A stretch of 64,000 nucleotides of DNA from Breoghania sp963678585. Its GTDB lineage: Bacteria > Pseudomonadota > Alphaproteobacteria > Rhizobiales > Stappiaceae. Positions 15,435-22,870 of this stretch are shown piece by piece. Location: positions 496,001-560,000 of the forward strand of contig CAXXGA010000002.1 in NCBI GenBank assembly GCA_963678585.2, given 5' to 3'. Numbering within the stretch: the first letter of the stretch is position 1; the number at the start of each line of letters is the position of its first letter. The notes beneath the pieces were generated by a model, which saw nothing but the letters and a program-made list of their open reading frames with translations, had not been told where the DNA came from and made no database searches. The translations under genes were made by a program, and so were the position numbers.

Positions 15435-16028
15435 ATGATCATCGAGACTAAGGCCGCTGCGGGTGCCGTCGCGGGCGGGGGCTCCACGGCGCGCGCACAC
15501 CTTGCCGAAGCCCCGAACGGGGAGGGGACCTTCGAAGGCTATGCCGCGCTTTTCGGCGTGGCTGATCTGGGGCGCGACATCCTCATGCGCGGGGCCTTCG
15601 CGGGCTCGCTGTCGCGGCGGGGCGCGGGTTCCGTGAAGCTGCTTTACCAGCACGATCCCGCGCAGCCCATCGGGAAATGGCTGGAAATCGCCGAGGATTC
15701 CCGCGGCCTCAGGGTGCGCGGCCAGCTTTTGCCGGAACTGGAACAGGCCCGCGAGGTGCTGACCCTGATGCGGGCAGGCGTCATCGACGGGCTCTCCATC
15801 GGCTTTCGCACCATCCGCGGCAAGCGCGATGCGGCCTCGGGCGTGCGCCGTCTTCACGAGGTCGATCTGTGGGAGATCTCGGTCGTGACCTTCCCCATGC
15901 AGGAAGGCGCGCGCATCGCCACCACGACCCCGCAGGCGACGAAGGCCGCACCCGCCCGCCGCAGGGCCGAGCCCGGTGCACGGCTTCTCGATGCGGGGCG
16001 TCGGCTGGCCGGCAGCCTGCACATCTGA
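15435..16028 (+). CDS. GTA prohead protease, HK97 family (gp4)
   Basis: Protein of 197 residues, HK97-type prohead maturation protease (serine protease of the assemblin fold). Visible core: EGYAALFGVADLGRDILMRGAF near residues 30-50, then VKLLYQHDPAQPIGKW containing the conserved histidine, and VIDGLSIGFRTI containing the conserved serine. ATG 15435 has a strong GAAGGAGC site. It acts on the scaffold part of the capsid protein during head assembly. The C-terminal tail is Arg/Ala-rich. The length matches RcGTA gp4. Confidence 0.93.
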   Translation: MIIETKAAAGAVAGGGSTARAHLAEAPNGEGTFEGYAALFGVADLGRDILMRGAFAGSLSRRGAGSVKLLYQHDPAQPIGKWLEIAEDSRGLRVRGQLLPELEQAREVLTLMRAGVIDGLSIGFRTIRGKRDAASGVRRLHEVDLWEISVVTFPMQEGARIATTTPQATKAAPARRRAEPGARLLDAGRRLAGSLHI

Positions 16029-16084
16029 CCCCCTCAAACAATCCGACCTGACCCCGAATTGAACCCTCAGACAAGGTGAGTGGA

Positions 16085-17398
16085 ATGACTGACATTATGG
16101 AACTTAAGGCCGTTAAGGGCGGTGCGCCGGAGATCGGCGAGCCGGTGCGCGAGACCAAGGTGGCGGCCATGCCCGCCGGTCCCGACCTCGGCGGCACGAT
16201 GGAGGAATTCCTCCATGCTTTCGAGGAGTTCAAGGACGCAAATGAATCAAGACTGAAAGCGCTGGAGACGCGCGGCGACGTGCTGGCGGACGAAAAGCTG
16301 GAGCGCATCAACGCCTCGCTCGACGAACTCATGCTGAAGTCGCGTCGCCCCAATCTGGGCGCTGGTACGGGTGGTTCTGAAGGCTCCCAGGCGGCTCGTC
16401 CCGGCTCCCGCTTCCGCGTGGGCGATGCGCTGGAACATCGCTCGGCCTTCGACGCCTATATGCGGAAAGGGCGCGAGGAGGGGCTGCGCCAGCTTGAGGC
16501 CAAGGCGCTCTCCATCGCGTCCGATCCCGATGGCGGCTATCTCGTGCCGGACGAGACGGAGACCCAGGTGCTCTCGCGCCTTGCCAACATCTCTCCGATC
16601 CGGGCGATCGCGGGCAACCGTCAGGTGTCGGCCTCGGTCTTCAAGAAGCCCTTTGCGACGACCGGCGCGGCCACCGGCTGGGTGGGCGAGACCGACGCCC
16701 GCACCCAGACCGCAACGCCGACGCTTGCCGAGCTGAGCTTCCCGACCATGGAGCTTTACGCTATGCCCGCCGCAACCGCCTCGCTGCTGGAGGATGCGGC
16801 GGTGAACGTGGACGAATGGATTGCGGGCGAGGTGGAGACGGCCTTTGCCGAGCAGGAGGGCGCAGCCTTCATCAATGGCGACGGCATCAACAAGCCGCGC
16901 GGCTTCCTCGACTACCCGACCGTGGATGAAGCCTCCTGGGGCTGGGGCAGTCTCGGCACCGTTTCCACCGGGGTCTCCGGTGCGCTGCCCGCATCCAATG
17001 CCTCCGATGTGCTGATCGATCTGGTCTATGCGCTGAAGAGCGGCCACCGCCAGAACGCCCACTGGGTGATGAACCGGTCCACCCAGGCAGAGATCCGCAA
17101 GCTGAAGGATGCCGACGGCAACTATCTCTGGCAGCCGCCCGCCGGTGTCTCCGCGTCCGCCTCGCTGATGAACTTCCCCATCACCGAGGCCGAGGACATG
17201 CCGGACATCGCGGCAGACGCCACCCCCATCGCCTTCGGCGATTTCGCCCGCGGCTATCTGGTCGTCGACCGCATGGGCATCCGCGTGTTGCGCGATCCCT
17301 ATTCCGCCAAGCCCTACGTGCTCTTCTACACGACGAAGCGCGTGGGCGGCGGCGTGCAGGATTTCGACGCCATCAAGCTTCTCGCCTTCTCCGCCTGA
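16085..17398 (+). CDS. GTA major capsid protein, HK97 fold (gp5)
   Basis: Protein of 437 residues. The N-terminal about 110 residues are a helical, charged scaffold-like delta domain (FEEFKDANESRLKALETRGD), expected to be removed by the protease just upstream. The mature HK97-fold region starts near residue 115-130 and includes GGYLVPDETETQVLSRL, ATGWVGETDARTQT and AFINGDGINKPRGFLDY, all typical of phage and GTA capsids. ATG 16085 is preceded by AAGGTGAG; an in-frame GTG three codons earlier is possible. It forms the GTA head shell. A hairpin terminator follows the gene. Confidence 0.96.
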   Translation: MTDIMELKAVKGGAPEIGEPVRETKVAAMPAGPDLGGTMEEFLHAFEEFKDANESRLKALETRGDVLADEKLERINASLDELMLKSRRPNLGAGTGGSEGSQAARPGSRFRVGDALEHRSAFDAYMRKGREEGLRQLEAKALSIASDPDGGYLVPDETETQVLSRLANISPIRAIAGNRQVSASVFKKPFATTGAATGWVGETDARTQTATPTLAELSFPTMELYAMPAATASLLEDAAVNVDEWIAGEVETAFAEQEGAAFINGDGINKPRGFLDYPTVDEASWGWGSLGTVSTGVSGALPASNASDVLIDLVYALKSGHRQNAHWVMNRSTQAEIRKLKDADGNYLWQPPAGVSASASLMNFPITEAEDMPDIAADATPIAFGDFARGYLVVDRMGIRVLRDPYSAKPYVLFYTTKRVGGGVQDFDAIKLLAFSA

Positions 17399-17444
17399 AG
17401 CTGACGCAACTACCGATAGCCGGTTCCCTCCCGCCGGCTGACTG

Positions 17445-17489
17445 CCGGGCGGCTCCGTTCCCTCGCGAAACGGGCCGCCCGGTCCTTTT
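17445..17489 (+). terminator. Hairpin after the capsid gene (partial terminator or processing site)
   Basis: CCGGGCGGC (17445-17453) pairs with GCCGCCCGG (17474-17482). An inner CCGTT/AACGG stem (17455-17459 and 17469-17473) continues it, giving 14 pairs with one bulge. TCCTTTTCC follows. It lies 46 nt after the capsid stop and inside the operon, so it probably lowers downstream expression or stabilises capsid mRNA rather than ending all transcription. Confidence 0.6.
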
Positions 17490-17515
17490 CCCGCAACGCT
17501 CCGACAGAGGTTCCC

Positions 17516-18088
17516 ATGCCCTCCATCCTGATCTCGCCCCCAGCGGGCGAGCCCGTTGCTCTGGCCGAGGCGAAGACCTTCCTGCGCGTCGACCATGACG
17601 ATGAGGACGCGCTGATCGAAGCGCTGGTGAGCGCTGCGCGTCTTCAGGTGGAAACGGCCACGGGCCGTGCCCTGATGACCCAGAGCTGGCGCACCGTGCT
17701 GGACGGCTGGCCGAAGCGCCGCGTGGTCCGCATCGCACGCGCGCCGGTCGCATCCATCGATGCGGTGACGGTCTATGACGGCGAGGGAACGGCAAGCGTG
17801 CTCGATGCGGGGCTCTACAGCCTCGATGCGGCAAGCAGGCCCGCACGGCTCGCCGTCTCCGATCTGGCCCCCGCACCGGGAAGCGCCGTCAACGGCATCG
17901 AGATCGATTTCACCGCGGGCTACGGCTCCGCTGCCACCGATGTGCCCGGCCCGCTGCGCCTCGCCATCCGGCGGCTTGTCGCGCACTGGTATCAGCATCG
18001 CGAAGGTGCGGAGGAAGGCGATATGCCGGGCCCCGTCGCGGCCCTCATCGCGCCCTACCGGCTGCTGGGACTGGGGTGCCGGACATGA
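17516..18088 (+). CDS. GTA head-tail connector (gp6-like, phage gp8/phiE125 family)
   Basis: Protein of 190 residues. The start, SPPAGEPVALAEAKTFLRVD followed by HDDEDALIEALVSAARLQVE (about residues 6-48), is the signature of phage head-tail connector proteins of the gp6/phiE125 gp8 type, which attach beneath the portal. The middle is beta-rich (VRIARAPVASIDAVTVYD). The C-terminus is helical (LRLAIRRLVAHWYQHRE). ATG 17516 has AGAGG upstream. It overlaps the next gene by 4 nt as ATGA. Confidence 0.9.
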   Translation: MPSILISPPAGEPVALAEAKTFLRVDHDDEDALIEALVSAARLQVETATGRALMTQSWRTVLDGWPKRRVVRIARAPVASIDAVTVYDGEGTASVLDAGLYSLDAASRPARLAVSDLAPAPGSAVNGIEIDFTAGYGSAATDVPGPLRLAIRRLVAHWYQHREGAEEGDMPGPVAALIAPYRLLGLGCRT

Positions 18089-18420
18089 CTGCTATCGCGG
18101 ATCTTTCCACGCGGCTCGACGTGCAACGGCCTGTCTCTTCGGATGACGGCGCAGGCGGTCAGACGATCTCGTTCGAGGCGGCAGGCGCTCTGTGGGGCGC
18201 GGTGATGGTGCGCGGCATGGTCGAACGTTACGCCGATGAGCGGCTCGATGGCGTCGTCACCCACCGCGTCCGGCTCCGCCTTGGCAGCGGGATCGCCTCT
18301 GAAATAGCGGGCGGCTGGCGGCTTGTCAGCGGTGTGCGGCTGTTTCGCGTTCTGGCGGCGACGCCCGCGGACGACGGCGGGCGCTGGCTCGATACCTTAT
18401 GCGAGGAGGAAGGCCGATGA
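18085..18420 (+). CDS. GTA head-tail adaptor / stopper (gp7)
   Basis: Protein of 111 residues, small beta-barrel head-tail joining protein (SPP1 gp16-like family). Recognisable parts are LSTRLDVQRPVSSDDGAGGQ at the N-terminus, LWGAVMVRGMVE in the middle and RHRVRLR/HRVRLRLGSG-type strands later. The start overlaps the connector stop (ATGA) and its own stop overlaps the next start in the same way, so three connector genes are translationally coupled. An in-frame GTG at 18076 is an alternative start. Confidence 0.87.
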   Translation: MTAIADLSTRLDVQRPVSSDDGAGGQTISFEAAGALWGAVMVRGMVERYADERLDGVVTHRVRLRLGSGIASEIAGGWRLVSGVRLFRVLAATPADDGGRWLDTLCEEEGR

Positions 18421-18833
18421 GCAGCGCAGCCCTTGAATTGCAGGCGGCCTTCATCGCCGCCCTTCGTGCCGACGGCCCGCTCGCCTCCCTGCTCGGTGAG
18501 GGCAAGGTTGCCGATGGCGCGCGCCGCGCCGCCGCCTGGCCCAATATCGCGGTTGGCGACTGGTCGAGCCGCTCGATTGCGGGCGATGACTGGCCGGGCG
18601 AAGAGCATCGGCTGGAATTCCTTGTCTTTTCCCGTGCAGGCGGGCGGAGCGAAGCGCTGGGGCTGATGGTGCAACTGGGCGAGGTCATCGCCGCCGCAAA
18701 CCCGACGCTGGCCGAACATCGCCTCGTCGCGCTGGAGCGCCAGCGCGAGGAGGTGCAGCGCACCCGCGACGGGCGCGGCTGGCGCGGGCGTGTCGTCTAT
18801 CGCGCGGTCACCGAACCGGCGGCGCTCGCCTGA
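18417..18833 (+). CDS. GTA tail terminator / DUF3168 protein (gp8)
   Basis: Protein of 138 residues of the DUF3168 family, which completes the top of the tail tube. Visible features: ALELQAAFIAALRADGPLASLL at the N-terminus, then WPNIAVGDWSSRS, then a beta-alpha-beta core with HRLEFLVFSRAGG. The C-terminus, WRGRVVYRAVTEP, is typical. The start at 18417 overlaps the adaptor stop by 4 nt. Length matches RcGTA gp8. Confidence 0.88.
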   Translation: MSSAALELQAAFIAALRADGPLASLLGEGKVADGARRAAAWPNIAVGDWSSRSIAGDDWPGEEHRLEFLVFSRAGGRSEALGLMVQLGEVIAAANPTLAEHRLVALERQREEVQRTRDGRGWRGRVVYRAVTEPAALA

Positions 18834-18949
18834 ACAACTTATCCCCGCCCCCTGACGGTCAAACGATCATTGGCATCGCTATTTGAAACGGCGGGCCGAT
18901 TGGACGGCCCCCGGCGGGTTTTCGAGATGAGCTTTTCAAGGAGACGGAA

Positions 18950-19363
18950 ATGGGCGCGCAAAAGGGCAAGGACCTTCTGCTGAAACTCGATGCCGATGGG
19001 GTGGGCACGTTCCTCACCGTGGCGGGCCTCAGGGCCCGGCGCATCGCCTTCAACGCGGAAACCGTGGACGTGACCGACAGCGACAGCGCAGGCCGCTGGC
19101 GGGAATTGCTGGAAGGCGCAGGGATGCGCCGGGCGGGCATTTCCGGTGGCGGCATTTTCCGCGACGGGACGTCCGATGCGGCGGTGCGCGAGATCTTCTT
19201 CGCAGGCGCGATCCGCGACTGGCAGGTCGTGATCCCGGATTTCGGCACGCTTTCCGGTCCCTTCCAGCTCACCGCGCTTGAATATGCGGGCGAGCATGCG
19301 GGCGAGGTTTCCTACGAGATGGCGCTGGAATCTGCGGGCGCCCTGACCTTTACCGCCGAATGA
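18950..19363 (+). CDS. GTA major tail tube protein, TP901-1 family (gp9)
   Basis: Protein of 137 residues of the phage major tail protein TP901-1 family; it polymerises into the tail tube. It begins MGAQKGKDLLLKLDADGVG, with VAGLRARRIAFNAETVDVTDSDSAGRW (about residues 24-50) strongly typical of the family, and ends in a beta-rich part (YEMALESAGALTFTAE). AAGGAGACGG stands before the ATG. It is preceded by a 116-nt gap without a gene. Confidence 0.93.
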   Translation: MGAQKGKDLLLKLDADGVGTFLTVAGLRARRIAFNAETVDVTDSDSAGRWRELLEGAGMRRAGISGGGIFRDGTSDAAVREIFFAGAIRDWQVVIPDFGTLSGPFQLTALEYAGEHAGEVSYEMALESAGALTFTAE

Positions 19364-19388
19364 TCGGCAAGAGCGAAGTGAGGAGGCG

Positions 19389-19805
19389 ATGATGGTCAAT
19401 CGGCACAGGGGCGAGATCGAGGCGATGCTGGACGGGCGGCGCTGGACGCTCTGCCTGACTTTGGGCGCGCTGGCGGAACTGGAGGACGCTTTCGGCGTCA
19501 CCGACATGGGCGCGCTTGCGGAACGGTTTGCGGAAGGGCGGCTTTCGGCGCGCGATGCGGTGCGCATTCTGGCGGCGGGCCTGCGCGGCGGCGGCAACAT
19601 GGTGGAGGACGAACACGTGGAGGCCATGACCACCGTGGGTGGGGCAGCGGGGTTCGCGGCCATCGTCGGCGATCTCCTGCGCGCAACCTTCGGCGGTGAG
19701 GCGGAGGATGGCAGCGAAGAGGAATGGCGCGAGTTCACGGCGCAAGCGAGCGATGCAAGCCCTATCGGGGAGGCGGGGGAAGCAGCGCGCCCTTTCGCCG
19801 GATAG
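19389..19805 (+). CDS. GTA tail assembly chaperone (gp10, TAC_11-like)
   Basis: Protein of 138 residues, the gp10-type GTA protein placed between tail tube and tape measure, where tail assembly chaperones lie. It contains RGEIEAMLDGRRWTLCLTLG, LAELEDAFGVTDM and a helical core, LSARDAVRILAAGLRGGG. It probably coats the tape measure before tube polymerisation. Near its 3' end (19790-19796) is CCCTTTC read as codons CCT TTC, a shift-prone heptamer. A -1 shift there would fuse it to the next frame, giving about 205 residues. Start: ATG ATG at 19389. Confidence 0.88.
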   Translation: MMVNRHRGEIEAMLDGRRWTLCLTLGALAELEDAFGVTDMGALAERFAEGRLSARDAVRILAAGLRGGGNMVEDEHVEAMTTVGGAAGFAAIVGDLLRATFGGEAEDGSEEEWREFTAQASDASPIGEAGEAARPFAG

Positions 19806-20005
19806 AGCCCTTTCCATGGGCTGAAGTCCTGCATTTCTGCCTGAACCACCTGCACTGGCCGCCTCAGGCCATGTGGGCGGCAACGCCGCGCGAGGTGGCG
19901 GCGGCCTTTTCCGCCGGACCCGCTTCGCGCAGGGGCTCCGCGCCCGAGCGCCGTGGGCTGGAAGCTCTGCTCAGCCGATACCCCGACCTTCCTGCAAGCG
20001 CCTGA
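19724..20005 (+). CDS. GTA second tail assembly chaperone (gp10.1, rcc01693-like), probably made by -1 frameshift
   Basis: The meaningful part is the last about 70 codons: FRRIEPFPWAEVLHFCLNHL, HWPPQAMWAATPREVAAAFSAG and the end. It matches the short GTA chaperone with the pattern PFPW...L...L..P..FW.LTP.E. Its frame is -1 relative to the preceding gene and overlaps it by about 80 nt. The only usual start codon in the frame is ATG 19724, which would add a senseless Arg/Gly-rich N-terminus and has a badly spaced ribosome site. A -1 shift at 19790-19796 explains expression better. It lies just upstream of the tape measure gene. Confidence 0.7.
   Translation: MARVHGASERCKPYRGGGGSSAPFRRIEPFPWAEVLHFCLNHLHWPPQAMWAATPREVAAAFSAGPASRRGSAPERRGLEALLSRYPDLPASA
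19790..19796 (+). other. Candidate -1 ribosomal frameshift site CCCTTTC
   Basis: The heptamer C CCT TTC fits the X XXY YYZ pattern in the zero frame of gp10. After slipping, tRNA-Pro and tRNA-Phe can re-pair on CCC TTT. A Shine-Dalgarno-like GGGGGA (19775-19780) lies 10 nt upstream. A small hairpin, AGCCC/GGGCT (19806-19810 and 19818-19822), begins 9 nt downstream. This is the layout of known bacterial -1 sites. Confidence 0.55.
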
Positions 20006-20052
20006 TCCCTGAAAGCGTCTGATCTGATCGAAACGGAAATACGAGACCGGCC

Positions 20053-20631
20053 ATGCCTGAAACCGACGACAGCGCCATCGATCTTCCCTTTGAGGATCTG
20101 GCCCGCTTCCGCACAGAGATGCGGCTTTTGAACGCCTCGGCGGGGGATTTCTCAAACATTCTTTCCGGGGCATTGCGCGGGGCGATCATGCAGGGCCGCA
20201 GTCTAGACGACATCCTGCGCCAGGCCGCCTTGCGCTTTTCAAGCCAGATCCTGTCGCGCTCGTTGTCGTCGCTGGCGAGTTCCTTCAATTCCAGCCTGGG
20301 CAACCTTTTTTCCGGCGGCGGCTCGCCGATTGCCTTCGCCAAGGGCGGCACGGTGCGGGCCTTTGCGCAGGGCGGGGTTGTCGCCTCTCCGACCTATTTC
20401 CCGATGTCGAACGGCGAGACGGGGCTTGCGGGTGAGGCGGGGGCGGAGGCGATCCTGCCGCTGGCGCGCGGGGCGGACGGGCGTCTGGGCGTTCGCGCTG
20501 GGGGCAACAGGGCGCCGGTTTCGGTCACTTTCAACGTGACGACGCCGGATGCAGAGAGTTTTCGCAGGTCGGAATTGCAGCTCTCGAAATACATTGCCCG
20601 CGTTGCCGGACGGGGGCAACGCGGGCTGTGA
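20053..20631 (+). CDS. GTA tail tape measure protein, short type (gp11)
   Basis: Protein of 192 residues in the tape-measure position of RcGTA-like clusters. The N-terminal half is helical (FEDLARFRTEMRLLNASAGD, then LDDILRQAALRFSSQILSRS). The C-terminal half has the phage tape-measure ending: FAKGGTVRAFAQGGVVASPT, then FPMSNGETGLAGEAGAEAILPL, then SVTFNVTTPDAESFRRSELQ. Tape measures set tail length; this short one fits the short tail of RcGTA-type particles. The gene is intact. An antisense YdcH gene follows before gp12. Confidence 0.88.
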   Translation: MPETDDSAIDLPFEDLARFRTEMRLLNASAGDFSNILSGALRGAIMQGRSLDDILRQAALRFSSQILSRSLSSLASSFNSSLGNLFSGGGSPIAFAKGGTVRAFAQGGVVASPTYFPMSNGETGLAGEAGAEAILPLARGADGRLGVRAGGNRAPVSVTFNVTTPDAESFRRSELQLSKYIARVAGRGQRGL

Positions 20632-20823
20632 CACCACTCACCGCGAGGAGGGGCTGCGGCGGCGGTGCGTTGGTCTCCGGTACGGGGAGGGGAGGGGAAG
20701 TCCGTCCCGGAGCCCATTCTGTTCCATTTCCCTCGCAACCATCTTGGATGAGCCGGGACAATGGCGGAATGAAATTCGTCAATTTCAGACGAGACGGACG
20801 TTTTGCCGCCCGTCCCGGTCCGA

Positions 20824-21081
20824 TCATCCGATTGCGCCGGCTTCGCGCAGCAGGTCGGCGATCTGGTCCTTCAGCGCGAGGCGCTCCTTCTTGAGATCTT
20901 CCGTCGCCGCATCACCTGCAGGCTGCTCTTCGCTCTCGATGAGATGGATCTCATGATTGATCGCTGCGTAGCGCTCGGAGAGCTGCCGAAAACGGGGATT
21001 GGCCATTTTCAGCTGATGCAAAACTTCAGCGGCTTCGGGGAATTCCTCCAACAGCTCATGCGGCACATGCGTCATGGGCAT
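20824..21081 (-). CDS. YdcH/DUF465 family protein, antisense within the GTA cluster
   Basis: Protein of about 85 residues (MPMTHVPHELLEEFPEAAEV...). DUF465 (YdcH) proteins are short helical hairpins of unknown role. The pattern HQLK..NPRFRQLSERYAAINHEIHLIE then LKKERLALKDQIADLL is characteristic; a coiled coil is likely at about residues 25-80. A very purine-rich GGAGGAGGAGGAG precedes the start; ATG 21081 or 21075 is possible. It is transcribed against the GTA genes between gp11 and gp12. Cytoplasmic, no signal. Confidence 0.87.
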   Translation of the reverse strand: MPMTHVPHELLEEFPEAAEVLHQLKMANPRFRQLSERYAAINHEIHLIESEEQPAGDAATEDLKKERLALKDQIADLLREAGAIG

Positions 21082-21169
21082 CTCCTCCTCCTCCATCCGA
21101 AACCGATTGTTGCGCGGCCTTTGAGGGGTGCGACATGACCCAAATCAAATTGTCGGGGCAAAGTGAGCA

Positions 21170-21814
21170 ATGACGAGTATCGTGTCATTTCATGAGGTGC
21201 GGTTTCCCGTCGCAGTCGGCTTCGGATCGTCCGGAGGACCGGAAAGGCGCACCGATATCGTGGCGCTTGGCTCCGGGGGAGAATCCCGAAACGCCCGCTG
21301 GGCCCGCTCCCGCCGCCGCTATGACGCGGGCTACGGGATTCGCAGTTTCGACGACCTCGCCGCCGTCGTCGCTTTTTTCGAAGAGCGTCGCGGCAGGCTC
21401 TTCGGTTTTCGGTTTCGCGATCCGCTGGACTGGAAATCCTGCCTTCCCTCCCGCCAGCCCGCCCCGACCGATTGCGCCCTGGGGACCGGCGACGGCGAGA
21501 CCGCCGCATTCGCGCTGGTCAAGAGGTACGGCTCCGGCGAGAGCGCCTATCGCCGCGTGATCTCGAAGCCTGTCGCGGGCACGGCCCGCGTGGCGCTGGA
21601 CGGGGTGGAGCAAGTCTCCGGCTTTTCGCTCGACGAGACCACCGGCCTCCTCACATTCGAAGCGGGGGCGATCCCGGCGCCCGGCGTGGTTGTGACCGCC
21701 GGGTTCAGTTTCGATGTGCCGGTGCGTTTCGACACCGACCGGCTGGACGTCTCTCTCAGTCATTTCGAAGCGGGCGAGATCCCGCAGGTTCCCATCGTGG
21801 AGATCCGCCCATGA
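21170..21814 (+). CDS. GTA distal tail protein, DUF2460 (gp12)
   Basis: Protein of 214 residues of the DUF2460 / TIGR02217 family. In RcGTA this is the distal tail protein that joins tube and baseplate. Family landmarks: SFHEVRFPVAVGFGSSGGPERRTDI at the N-terminus, RWARSRRRYDAGYGIRSFDD, then FGFRFRDPLDWKSCLPSR and the C-terminal VPVRFDTDRLDVSL. The length equals the family norm. Its last codons overlap the next gene by 4 nt. Confidence 0.94.
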   Translation: MTSIVSFHEVRFPVAVGFGSSGGPERRTDIVALGSGGESRNARWARSRRRYDAGYGIRSFDDLAAVVAFFEERRGRLFGFRFRDPLDWKSCLPSRQPAPTDCALGTGDGETAAFALVKRYGSGESAYRRVISKPVAGTARVALDGVEQVSGFSLDETTGLLTFEAGAIPAPGVVVTAGFSFDVPVRFDTDRLDVSLSHFEAGEIPQVPIVEIRP

Positions 21815-22719
21815 AGACGCTCGATCCCGGCCTTGTCGACCACCTGGCGGGCAGCGCGACGACGCTTGCCACCTGCTGGAAAGCCACACGCGGCGACGGG
21901 GCCGTGCTGGGGTTCACCGATCATGACGAGGATCTCGTTTTCGATGGCGTGACTTATCTGGCCGACAGCGGTCCCGAGGCGAGCGAGGTCTCCACCGGGC
22001 CGGGGCTTGCCGTCGGCGGCGGCGAGATTGCCGGTGCTCTGAACGATCTGGTCCTTTCCAGCGCACTTCTTTCGGAGGCAGATCTGTCCGCAGGGCTTTG
22101 GGACCGTGCGCGCATTGAGGTGTGGCGGGTCAACTGGGCAGCGCCTGAAGAGCGCGTTCTGATGCAGGTGGCCGAGATTGGCGAGATCATGCGGGCCGAT
22201 GGGGCTTTCCGCGCGGAACTGCGCTCGCTGGCGCAGGGGCTTGAGGAGGTGCGCGGCCGGGTCTTTTCCCATGTCTGCGATGCGGATCTGGGCGATGCGC
22301 GGTGCGGTATCGACCTTGAGAGCGCGGGATTACGCGGCTCCGGCGTGGTGAGCGAGGTGGTCGGCGAGCGGCGTATTCTTGTCGCCGGGATCGATGGCTT
22401 CGCCGAGGATTTCTTCGCGCGCGGTCTCCTGCGCTGGATGACGGGTGCGAATGCGGGGCGGGCCGTGGAGGTGGCCACTCATCTTGCTGGCGATGCAGGT
22501 GCGGTTTTCGATCTCTGGCTTGCGCCTTCCGCCGCCATCGCCGCGGGTGATGCCTTCACCGTGACCGCCGGTTGCGACAAGCGGGCTGCGACCTGTCGGG
22601 CGAAATTCGCCAATATCGAGAATTTCCGGGGCTTTCCGCATATGCCCGGCAACGACTTCGCGTTCTCCTATCCCACGCGCGACACCGGCGTGAACGACGG
22701 CGGCAAGCTGGTCGATTAG
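21811..22719 (+). CDS. GTA baseplate hub protein, DUF2163 (gp13)
   Basis: Protein of 302 residues, DUF2163/TIGR02218 family, related to phage lambda tail-tip protein L. N-terminal domain: LATCWKATRGDGAVLGFTDHDEDL (about residues 19-42). C-terminal domain has four conserved cysteines, C156 and C165 (HVCDADLGDARC) and C255 and C262 (AGCDKRAATC), the expected ligands of an iron-sulfur cluster in this family. ATG 21811 overlaps the gp12 stop. It forms the hub between distal tail protein and the TIM-barrel baseplate protein. A palindromic repeat follows the gene. Confidence 0.94.
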   Translation: MKTLDPGLVDHLAGSATTLATCWKATRGDGAVLGFTDHDEDLVFDGVTYLADSGPEASEVSTGPGLAVGGGEIAGALNDLVLSSALLSEADLSAGLWDRARIEVWRVNWAAPEERVLMQVAEIGEIMRADGAFRAELRSLAQGLEEVRGRVFSHVCDADLGDARCGIDLESAGLRGSGVVSEVVGERRILVAGIDGFAEDFFARGLLRWMTGANAGRAVEVATHLAGDAGAVFDLWLAPSAAIAAGDAFTVTAGCDKRAATCRAKFANIENFRGFPHMPGNDFAFSYPTRDTGVNDGGKLVD

Positions 22720-22768
22720 GGCTGCCGTTGGCCTTTCTGGCTTGTGGCGCGTGGGAATGGGGACGTGG

Positions 22769-22814
22769 CCGATCCTTCGAGACGCCTGCGACAGCAGGCG
22801 TCTCGAAGGATCGG
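22769..22814. repeat. 21-bp perfect inverted repeat (ATCCTTCGAGACG family, copy 1)
   Basis: Arms 22769-22789 and 22794-22814 pair perfectly over 21 bp with a 4-nt loop. The core ATCCTTCGAGACG also forms the outer arms of the larger palindromic element at 60919-61050. It sits in the 151-nt gap between GTA genes gp13 and gp14. It resembles an intergenic palindromic (REP/MITE-like) repeat rather than a terminator, since no T tract follows. Confidence 0.8.
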
Positions 22815-22870
22815 CTCCACACTCCGGCCAAACCCCACACCCGCCTTTCCTCCAGCATCATGGGCAACCC

